40,801 bases of DNA from NCBI GenBank assembly GCA_001632425.1, contig KV425622.1:125940-166740 (forward strand), given 5' to 3'. A program made the position numbers and the translations under genes. The DNA comes from Neolentinus lepideus HHB14362 ss-1 (lineage: Eukaryota > Basidiomycota > Agaricomycetes > Gloeophyllales > Gloeophyllaceae). Shown in pieces: positions 32,823-40,801 of this stretch; position 1 is the stretch's first letter; each line of letters starts with the position of its first letter. Under the pieces are notes generated by a model. It ran no database searches, was not told the origin of the DNA, and saw only the letters and a list, made by a program, of their open reading frames with translations.

Positions 32823-35149
32823 ATGAGCTCAGACGCTTCTGACATCACTGACATGGACTACGAGGAGGAGGATATTGAAAAGCCACAAACACGCTTAGGA
32901 AAAGCTGGAACAGCTGCGAATGTACGGAAGATGCGCAAAGTCCTCTCGAAACCACGGACAGTGCATTATACACCGCAGTCGCTGTACGGTATGTGAAGAG
33001 CCTACGTCAACGTATATCATTTCCTAACATTTACTGGCGCCTGTGCTAAGAGCAAATCCACAACGCGGACATCGACTTGAATCCGGACTATCAGCGCGGT
33101 AAGTGCTCTTGGCCTTGATCCGGGCCTTGACTTGGACAGCTCATATGTTGGCTGTTAGAGGTCGTATGGCCTGAAGTCAAGCAAAGCGCGCTTGTTGACT
33201 CCTTAATGAGACACTACTATGTTCCTCCGGTGATCCTCGGTGAGCTCTATGTCGACGCTTTGTTCACCGGATCGCTTACATATCCTCCTATAGCGGTCAA
33301 GGTGGACGAGGAGGGGGCGGAGCATAGGACCTGTATAGACGGAAAGCAACGCCTGACTTCCATTCAAAAGTGAGTGACCTAGTCGCGCTCGTAGCACTGG
33401 TGAATACTCACGTATGCTCAAGGTTTATGGATGGTTTAGTACGTCCCAGGGATCCATCTTATTCTCATATTTCTCACTCACGCTGTACCGTGATTCTCAC
33501 TCTCTGCAGATACCTTGTAAGTTGATTCGCTTAGCTGTCGTCCTCTTCGATGCTGACAGCGCTGCTTTTGTGCCTAGTCAAAGATCCGTGAGTCGCAACG
33601 TATCTCAATGTCAGCGTCTACTTAGACTTCTTACAGATGGACGAACGAGAAATACTGGTTCAAGGACGATCCTACCTCCACTCGCGCTCGCAAGATACTT
33701 CCTGAGCGTTACCGCAAAGAATGGTCTCGACTTCAGATTGTATGTATCGAATACGATGGCCTACTGGAGAGCGAAGAGAGGGAGATTTTCCAAGTACGCA
33801 TTACTTTATTGTACTACACGCTATCTAATTATGACCGCCGAGTAGCGAGTGCAGCTCGGGATGGCACTAACTCCGGCAGGTATGTTCGCTCCGCATCGAC
33901 TAATACGTGTCATATGACCGTTATTGTTCCAGAGAAACTCCAAGCCATATCAAGCCCTAAAGCTGACTTTGTGCGGGAGCTTCTAGCTACGTACAGCGAG
34001 CTGACAGGGAACTCGTCTACGCTGGTCTGGGATAGCGGGCGAGGCACCGACTTCCGATGCTTCGCTCAGGCTCTTTATAATGTGGAGAAGTTTCCTAAGC
34101 TGAAGTCTGGCGGTACAATAGCTCAGATCGAAAAGTGGCTCGCCACGAAGGAAGACTTTGATGAGAATACTCAGGACGACATTCACCGGACCTACTCCGT
34201 GTTCCTTGAGTTAGCGAAGGACAAGCAGTTGGCGAAATGCTTTAAGCACCCTACGAATATCGCGCCCGTTGAGTTCGTTATAATTAGCGTGCTTATTGCT
34301 CGTGAAAAGGATCGCTTATCTCTTGTCCAATTATCCCGTGTCATTCGTGACATGCGACTCAATGTTCGTGACGAGCACAAGGATATCCGGCTGAATAGCG
34401 CAGTGGCCAAGACTATGCTGGCTTTCATTGGGGACATTGGGACTAGCCATGTGAAGGGAGAGGGGGAGCCAGCAGGCAAGATGGTGTCATCTGTTCCTAA
34501 AAGAAAGAGGAAGAATGGGGATGGAAGTGGGGAGAAGGTACAGAAGGGTCCTCAGGGAACCAAGCTTGAAGTTTCTAGGAATGAAAATGGGATGGTACCA
34601 GTGTCTGGGGTATTTGGCAATCCTGCACCTCCATCACAGGTAAAGCAGCTTGGTAATGATGCTCATACCAATCCCACTCTAGCAGCTTCCAGAGTCTCTT
34701 CTTTACCTTCAGGTGGCTCACCAGCCTCACCTGCTGTACCAGACAGACTTGCAGCTATCAGGTCAGCCAGGCTTGGGGCTAGCCAGGCAAGAACTCCACC
34801 TACAGCACCTGCAGCAGACAGAGCTTCATCTGGTTTGCACTCAGGTCAATATCCTTCTCAGCAGGCTGCCAGTCTTTCTGCTAGCCCATCCATAAACAAG
34901 GATAATCACTTGGATACATCCCTTCTGGCTAAGATGGATCAGAATCCTTCACCATACAACCACCAGTCACCATCCCAGTATCACATGTCTGAAATTTATC
35001 AAGGCCAAGGAAGAGGAGAGCCCTATCATCAATACCAAGATGAGAGGCAAGGATCTTCCCAGCAAGGTAGAGATGAAAGAGATTATGGAAAGAGTAGTAA
35101 TACATACTGGACTAGGCAGGATGGTGGTGGGAGGGGTTATGGCAGATAA
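32823..35149 (+). CDS. DUF262 (GmrSD/ParB-like N-terminal fold) protein
   Basis: Ten exons (32823-32988, 33051-33098, 33159-33239, 33294-33369, 33423-33438, 33510-33516, 33578-33587, 33637-33793, 33846-33879, 33933-35149) give 603 codons with no stop. After an acidic N-terminus comes the DUF262 domain: DLNPDYQREVVWPEVKQSAL, LMRHYYVPPVIL, the hallmark CIDGKQRLTSIQKF (D114-R118) and RVQLGMALTPAEKLQA. In bacteria this domain is the NTP-binding half of GmrSD-type modification-dependent restriction enzymes. The HNH nuclease half is not visible here, so restriction activity cannot be claimed. The C-terminal 170 residues are low-complexity Ser/Pro/Gln-rich with a lysine-rich patch (PKRKRKNGDGSGEKV) that could be a nuclear signal. 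Such genes are spread through basidiomycetes without known function. The exon chain of 16, 7 and 10 nt in the middle is unusual. Confidence 0.9.
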
Positions 35150-35994
35150 TTATTGATTTCTGAATCATTATTGCTGCAATTGTTATTGCTAGTGTTATCC
35201 GTGTGATCCTGAAGGATTACAATGTCATTGAACTTCTGCATCTGAACTCTAAAAAATTATACTTCTAGTGTTTATTTCCTCTCTCTTTAATCTGGGCTGC
35301 ATATTCTGTACTTATGTGTCTCTGGTCTATGGGTAGGTGTGTGGTGTCACAGCTGCCAAAAACAGACTGCAACCACCAGACCAAACAGATATAGACTAGC
35401 ACATGAATGATCCTGACTAGGAGAGAGTAAGGGTGGTTTCAGTTAACTAAATAAGATGTATAATAGTGCTATTAGACTGCATAGGATTGTCAAGTGTTAG
35501 GAAATGTCTTCTTTGGCTACCCTTTGTAGTACTGTCTTAGTGTTGATATGCTAAGATGAACAGAGATGTGTTGATAGGGTCTGGACCTATCTGACCTCTG
35601 AAAACACATTTTTGACAGGTGTGGCACTTCTCTGTGCCATGCTGCTAACTTATGTAAGTAACATTGCTCTGGGGTTCTCAGGTGTGTCCACAGTGGCTCT
35701 GGGCTTGCAACTGAATACTCCTGGCAAATATGTGCCTTAAGAGAGTAGAGTGCCACAATAGTCATGTCAGTATGAGCAACTGGCCATTTCAGGCAGAAAG
35801 CCAAATACAAGCAAACTTTGAGTTTGTCTTTTGTTCATTGATTGTGGGGCACAGTCATACAATACTTGGAGATGAACCAGTTGCACCAGCTGTCTCGGAG
35901 TGTTCTCTTGCACTTCAGTACCCTCTAAATATGGAAATCATGTTATGTCATATTTTTCCATGTATGCTCGGATTGCAAGGAGAACATGGAGATG
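35150..35994. other. Region downstream of the DUF262 gene
   Basis: The first 350 bp are AT-rich with many stops and likely contain the 3' UTR. A 102-codon plus frame (35730-36038) runs into the duplicated segment below and might be part of the same unknown gene, but it matches nothing I know. Confidence 0.35.
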
Positions 35995-36285
35995 GCAGCC
36001 TGATCCACACCCAACTGTTTGTCTTGACTAATGCTTGAAACACAGTGACTGCTTTTGCACCCTATCTGGATATTTTGACAACATGCTGCTTCACTTGCAA
36101 AAATTTCATTCCCAGAGAGATACTTCCAAGAGTGCCCGTGAATGGGCATATTGTAATACTTTCCGTGCCTGCATGATTCGGATGCCCTACTTAGCCATTC
36201 TGGTCCTTACTATCCTTGATGCCGGACCGGTCTTTTCCCGCAAAATAGAACATAATACAGAAGTCAAGTCTTCGCTTCTTAACAG
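35995..36285 (+). repeat. Copy A of a duplicated coding-like segment
   Basis: Direct repeat of 39122-39417, roughly 92 per cent alike by eye. In the shared frame it encodes MLLHLQKFHSQRDTSKSARE... and on to ...FSRKIEHNTEVKSSLLN. This frame (start 36035) continues past the repeat to 36490 in copy A (151 codons; acidic, MPGQHKENLNSYELTDDALQ). Differences between the copies are mostly synonymous or conservative, so the segment probably derives from a real coding exon. The protein is not recognised. Confidence 0.75.
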
Positions 36286-36756
36286 TGCTATGCCTGGTCA
36301 ACATAAAGAAAATCTGAACTCTTATGAGCTTACGGACGATGCCTTGCAGACCCTTGAGGATAACAATGCTGAATTCGATGGTGCGAGCACTTCCACTGTA
36401 TCTGACCTCAGATCTCTTCCTCATTTTTACCTTCCTTGTATAGTAATCATTTCATGTAAACTTGTCAATCACCTGTCATTTCCTAATTAGAGGTATTTTC
36501 TCACATGCCCTCGGATTGAGGAACGAGAACGTTCGCGAGGACGGATGGTTTTAGGAGCCTGGTCGGTCTCTAGAAATACTTCCCCAAAAGAGCTCCTATG
36601 ACGAGAGATCGCGAAGTTGAGGGTAAAGTTGCCTCTAGATCATGGACTTTTATTCGGCCTGTTATTATATCGTTGATTACAGGCTATGAATGGTGCTATA
36701 GCACTACAATAGCACTAAATAAAATAACAACACCGTGGAATATTTCGATCGATTAA
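36286..36756. other. Region between copy A and the AIM9-like gene
   Basis: The copy A reading frame continues to 36490. After that no coding content is seen; the 3' UTR of the minus-strand AIM9-like gene must lie immediately left of 36757. Confidence 0.4.
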
Positions 36757-38654
36757 TTACATGTAATCCCCTTCGTCCATATCGTTCAAGAACCAATTTG
36801 CCCCAGCCTTAGCCCGGACTTCCTCCTCCGGGATCTCTTTCAACACCCTCAGCTTTAGCAGCTCGGCGAGGGCCACGGCCATCTCGTAGTGTTCGTTGGA
36901 CACCCAGGTCTCCGTCTCGAAGCCAACCATGCCTCGGCACCCCTCAAAATTCTCGTCCGCTACTTGCAGCTTTGCGCTCAGCTCTTTCGTCTCGCGTAGG
37001 TTCTCGGGTTCGAACGCGACTGGACACGGCACACCTTCCCCCGTCAGCCGCCCCCATGTCTCCGTTGCCTCTATCAGCGTAGTCTTCAGCGCGTGAGTCT
37101 CACCTTCCCATGGAGCACCGGCTTGGTCGAAAAGGCGGTAGATAAACTTGGACAAGGGGTCCGACAACGCATCGTGATGGAGCTTGTTGTACTGCTCCGT
37201 GTTCTTGACGTAGTGAAAGTGGACGAGACGGCGGTGGTAGAGTCCCATCGCGTGGCTTTGCTCGGATTGGTCCAGCTCATCCATGTTCGCCGGCAGTGAG
37301 GGTGGGGTGAGAGCTTGCGAGACCGGGTCATCGTAGTTCTGCAAGCGACCCGGTATACCTGCGAGGAGAAATAAGGGTAGGATCGAAGCATGTTGCCAGT
37401 CGAGCAGGCCCACGATTTTCAACTGGTTAGAATCGGGCGATGTCGACACGATGACGTTGCTCGGCTGGAGATCGGGATGCTTGATACAGAAATGATGGAG
37501 GGCTGAGTTCTTGGGGACGAGCGAGGATGCGATGAGAAGGTAGCGTTCGAGATTCTTGATGTGTTCCGACGGTGACTGCTCCTTGTACCCATAGGCCTCC
37601 CTTCTTTCACGCTGGAACGGTAGTAGTGGTCGACCAAACTTTTCCAGATACGCTAGCTCCTTGCGAGCTGCTGCTACGAGCACTGCCTTGGCGTTTTCGT
37701 CTATAGTCTCGATTAGTTCCGAAAAGTTCAACAAAAGAAAAGGCAGAGCGTGGCATACATGGTCCCCTGTCCACGTCGAGCTGCGACCTCCTTCCATACC
37801 ACATATGCAGCCTGGCATCGGGACCGACGCAGAAGCGCTCGTCGTTGAGCGGGATGCCCGTCCTCCCTGTCACCTTCTCCAGGTCGTTGGTATAGTAGAG
37901 GCTTCCACCAGCCGGAAAAGGAATTGACATCAAGCGAAATTCGAGTTGAACAAGTTGACGCACGACGGAAATGATATCCGGTTCCTCCAGCTCCAGCCAC
38001 ACGTCACTGAGCTTCGTGCCTCTCATAAACTCCATGAAAATATACTCCGTCTTCGCAGCGTTGTCCGATGAAGGAGAGTAATCGTAAACCTCGGGAACAG
38101 GCAGCCCAGAGGAACGGAGGAAACACATTGTGGCCACTTCACTAGCGATAGCGTAGAACTTGGGGACCGTGACGGGGTACGGGATGCGGGCCACCATCTC
38201 GAAGCCGTCATGCATGGTGATAAGGAAAGTCCGGTTGAAGCCGCCCTCGGCGAGCTTTACAAATGTGTGGATATCTCGCGAAGTCCGACCAACAGACTGC
38301 GCTGCAAGTCGACAAAGTTCGTCGACGTCGAACTCACGTCTGCGTTCTGCGAGGCGAAGATCATTGTTGACGCTGAATGTGCGAGATTATGGATTAGACA
38401 TGTACGCCAGAGAACAACATGTATAAGACTTACAGCCAGCGTCCCGATGAATAGTTGAAGAGATCATCAGGAGAGTCTGACGTGCTTGAGAATGCACGAC
38501 GGGGCAGCTGCCAACAGATCCGAGTGAAGTGAGAGATTGAGGAGGAAGGATATGCTGAACGCAGCGAGGAGAGAGGATGGCGCAGAAGCGGAGAGATTGA
38601 GACTGGTAGCAAATTGAAGACGAGCCTCGTCCGCCCAAGGGAGTGCATGCACAT
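36757..38654 (-). CDS. AIM9: AIM9-like mitochondrial protein, APH/choline-kinase fold
   Basis: Three exons (38434-38654, 37759-38372, 36757-37700) form 592 codons without a stop. The N-terminus (MCMHSLGRTRLVFNL...RRAFSSTSDSPDDLFNY) is Arg/Ser-rich and lacks acids before residue 60, like a mitochondrial presequence with a cleavage region RRAFSS. The body has the APH-fold landmarks: FVKLAEGGFNRTF (nucleotide loop), VARIPYP (Lys/Arg strand), EYIFMEFMRGTKLSDVW (hinge), HPDLQPSNVIV (Brenner-like HxDxxxxN; about H353, D355, N360) and GLLDWQHASILPLFL (metal-binding D, about 379). This is the pattern of fungal AIM9/FMP29-type proteins; the natural substrate is unknown. Despite its domain name it is not an antibiotic-resistance gene. 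The 58-bp and 61-bp introns are canonical. Confidence 0.9.
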
Positions 38655-39121
38655 GTGTGCGGAGAGTTGGAAGAGGGATCAAACTTGAAAAGAACCTTAG
38701 CTTTTCGACGAGGTAAGTGTCTGTGAGAGCTGCGAGCTGCGACAGGTGTGTATTCACATCAGATGATTTACGGGGGCAGTCTTGACTTTGATTCGCGGTG
38801 TATCGGACAAATGGTCGAGCAGGGTAAGGGACTTCATATTGAAGATTGAAGCAGGGGTCCAATACAAACCACATTTTCCCAAATTCCCAAATTGCTTAGC
38901 GCCGGTGGCTGAGGAAGCTCTGAATCTTCGTCGTCAGATCCCTGTCCTCATCTGCATCAACCCACATGGTCTACCAGGTCTCTTGCAGGTATCCCGGACT
39001 CCCGGAGACTACGCTTCCTATATATCAGGTTAATTAACAGGGTCCTCCGCGACATCCTGTTAATAACCGGTTATTAACCAGCGGTTAAAAGATATCGGTT
39101 AATAATGGAACTCTAGAGATT
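38655..39121. other. Upstream region of the AIM9-like gene and AT-rich junction
   Basis: Contains the promoter side of the minus-strand gene. From about 39025 the DNA turns AT-rich with TTAATTAA-type repeats and a perfect 18-bp palindrome TTAATAACCGGTTATTAA (39060-39077), ending at the start of copy B. It looks like the left part of a degraded element. Confidence 0.5.
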
Positions 39122-39417
39122 GCAGCCTGATCCACACCCAACTGTTTGTGTCTTGACTAATAATGCCTGAAACGCAGTGACTGCTTTTGCACCCTATCTG
39201 GATATTTCAACAACATGCTGCTTCACTTGCAAAAATTTCATTCCCAGAGAGATACTTCCAAGAGTGCTCGCGAATGGGCATATTGTAGTACTTTCTGTGC
39301 CTGCGTGATTCGGATGCCCTTCTTAGCCGTTCTGGTCCTTACTATCATTGACGCTGGACCGGTCTTTTCCCGCAAAATAGAACATAATACGGAAGTCAAG
39401 TCTTCGCTGCTTAATAG
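39122..39417 (+). repeat. Copy B of the duplicated coding-like segment
   Basis: Second copy of 35995-36285 in the same orientation, 3.1 kb further on, beyond the AIM9-like gene. It has the same open frame over MLLHLQKFHSQRD through VKSSLL, then breaks abruptly at 39417 into unrelated DNA (GGTTCGGGGAAATTGG). Confidence 0.75.
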
Positions 39418-39680
39418 GGTTCGGGGAAATTGGGACCGGACCTAATTGACCACTGAAATTTACCAGCTGACAGGCCGTAGGCCTAATTAACGGGTGTAAT
39501 TTACTGTTATTTACCAACGGGGTCCGGGGCGGAGCCCCGGAGCGGACCGCGTTAATTAACGCTAATTAACCGGTAAAATAGGGCTATTTTACATGTAAAT
39601 TACAGGCTGGCAAGCTGTACCACACGTCCCAACGGAGCGGTTGTTCCACCGTAACAGCATGAGTATCCTTTGTTACCTTG
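39418..39680. repeat. Structured AT-rich stretch with GC hairpin, element remnant
   Basis: Repeated TAATTAAC and TTTAC motifs surround a GC-rich inverted repeat CCGGGGCGGAGCCCCGG (39524-39540) inside a longer GGTCCG/CGGACC pair. This composition resembles the tails of small fungal repeats. No ends were determined. Confidence 0.35.
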
Positions 39681-40141
39681 CTAGCACGTCCCGGCACCGG
39701 TGATTTTGGTCCGGTTACGGGGATAGCTCCATTTCTTGTGACACACTCGACTCCCAACACAACGTACGTATTTCTTATCCCCCGAGCTGTTACTATGAAC
39801 ACAGATCTTCGAGACTGATGCTAACAGTGGATGAAGCTTGGCGCCCGCTTGTCTTCCGTCTTGTTCTTCAGGTAGATCGGTCCACTCCGGGTCGGTGAAG
39901 TCTGTCGGTATGTGGCTTTCTAGCTTCTTTGGTTTGGGGCCTGGCTGGACTATGCTCGTATGGGACTCATTCATCTTAGCTGCTTCATCCTCGTGGTCTT
40001 CTTTGGCTTGATCAATGTTCATTTCATCTATGTCTGGCAACTACGGAGATGGTGAGCAGGTACTTTGCATTTGAGGATTGAACTCGGACTCACTTGCTTT
40101 CCGTGGATCTCATTACGAGTCCTGAGGAACGAAGGTCGAGT
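39681..40141 (-). CDS. Unassigned gene fragment with Cys/His-rich C-terminus
   Basis: Two in-frame exons can be joined: 40094-40141 (TRPSFLRTRNEIHGKQ, preceded by an acceptor CTGTACAG) and 39681-40040 (LPDIDEMNIDQAKEDHEDE...), with a 53-bp GT-AG intron. The second exon is acidic, then lysine-rich, and ends with four Cys and a His around VRCVGSRVCHKKWSYPRNRT, which may be an incomplete zinc finger such as those at the N-terminus of DNA transposases or chromatin proteins. The start exon was not found. The frame stops as it meets the AT-rich repeat region, so it may be truncated there. Function unknown. Confidence 0.35.
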
Positions 40142-40801
40142 CTGTACAGGCAAAAATGAGCGCGTGCTGAACCGCGACCTCGTGGGAAAGCAAATGCCGA
40201 GAAGTCGTGCGACTTTTTCTGTGTAGTAGTCACTATAAAATTTGAGTCCCGATTCAATGTCCGCTCATAGTGTCGACTACAAACAGACTACAAAACCGAT
40301 TTTGTAGTCTCCATTTCGCTTTATTGCCTCACTAGTCCTTCATTTTTGATTGCATCCTCCTGAATTTCTCAATATAAGCTCCTGTATATTGAAGATGTGT
40401 ATCTCAATATTTTCGTGATTTATGAGTGCTTCTATGGTGTTCTGTAGATGCATCTGTCTTCTGCAACAGTATTGACCGTGGGAATATTGCATGAAGTGCT
40501 TAGCATGCGGTGGCTGTAGTCTCTTGCCGCGTCGGTTGGGATTCCAGGCTTCTGATTGGTTCCTGGATTACTCCATTATAGGGCTTTAAGCTTTAAGTCC
40601 GGTGTAGTCTTAGGTGGTAATGGTCTATCTGCTTTGTTAGTCCGTTCATTGAGTGAGCATGGGATACCAGCAAGAGAATGAATGACGTAGACAGCATGAA
40701 AATCTTGCGAGATTTTACACACTGTTTACGTCATTGATCAGTATTTCTGCTCCGAAAAATCGGAAAAATTGCTAAAAATATCAGAAAAATTCGTGCAACC
40801 T
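40142..40801. other. Right edge of the window, no gene recognised
   Basis: No open frame of note. It may contain upstream exons or the promoter of the minus-strand fragment at 39681-40141, and it holds a hairpin at 40681-40735. Confidence 0.4.
40681..40735. repeat. 55-bp imperfect hairpin
   Basis: The outer arms AATGACGTA and TACGTCATT (9 bp, perfect) enclose a near-complementary GACAG/CTGTT pair and an inner perfect stem AAAATCT-TGCG-AGATTTT. TGACGTA/TACGTCA also resembles a CRE/bZIP site on each side. Confidence 0.6.

Noticed and set aside
32823..35149. Recently acquired bacterial restriction gene
   Set aside because: The gene has nine spliceosomal introns, a disordered eukaryote-like tail and no nuclease domain, so it is a long-established fungal gene.
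36757..38654. Aminoglycoside resistance gene
   Set aside because: The APH fold is shared by many kinases; the presequence and the sequence blocks fit fungal AIM9-type mitochondrial proteins.

Overview
The window reads as nuclear DNA of a filamentous basidiomycete, probably an Agaricomycete. Host genes are cut by many 45-60 bp GT-AG introns. Several mobile elements belong to families typical of these fungi: a Plavaka transposase, a second tnp-like transposase family, and a LINE with an RNase H domain. Host genes recognised are an intersectin-like endocytic scaffold, an MFS transporter, a GNAT acetyltransferase (broken), a DUF262 protein and a mitochondrial APH/AIM9-type kinase-fold protein.

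Layout. 1-634: flank with a possible minus-strand first exon leaving the window. 635-3875 (+): Plavaka transposase, nearly complete but with one in-frame TGA. 4502-4852 (+): small unassigned coiled-coil ORF. 5215-9353 (-): a second transposase, clearly dead (four in-frame stops and a 7-bp duplication). 10508-17268 (-): an 18-exon intersectin-like gene that assembles into an unbroken 1,920-residue protein with EH, coiled coil, WH2, two SH3, DH and PH regions. 18156-22578 (-): a 5'-truncated LINE with a long open RT-RNase H frame and an A tail, bordered at its 5' side by a 22-bp tandem repeat. 23494-26202 (+): a 21-exon MFS transporter. 27311-28962 (+): a GNAT gene split by a 986-bp inverted-repeat element. 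29118-29412 (-): relic of an S9 peptidase. 29953-32551: a 2.6-kb near-perfect palindromic element with 1.1-kb arms and an 8-bp target duplication. 32823-35149 (+): DUF262 gene with micro-exons. 36757-38654 (-): AIM9-like gene, bracketed by two direct copies of an unknown coding-like 0.3-kb sequence. 39681-40141 (-): unassigned gene fragment.

The host genes do not form a pathway or cluster; they are single genes separated by transposable elements. The most unusual structures are the two non-autonomous elements whose ends and target duplications can be read directly (27487-28472 and 29953-32551), and the duplicated coding-like segment around the AIM9-like gene. No obvious new multi-gene system is visible. 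Splice models were made by eye; the long ones were tested only by reading-frame continuity.
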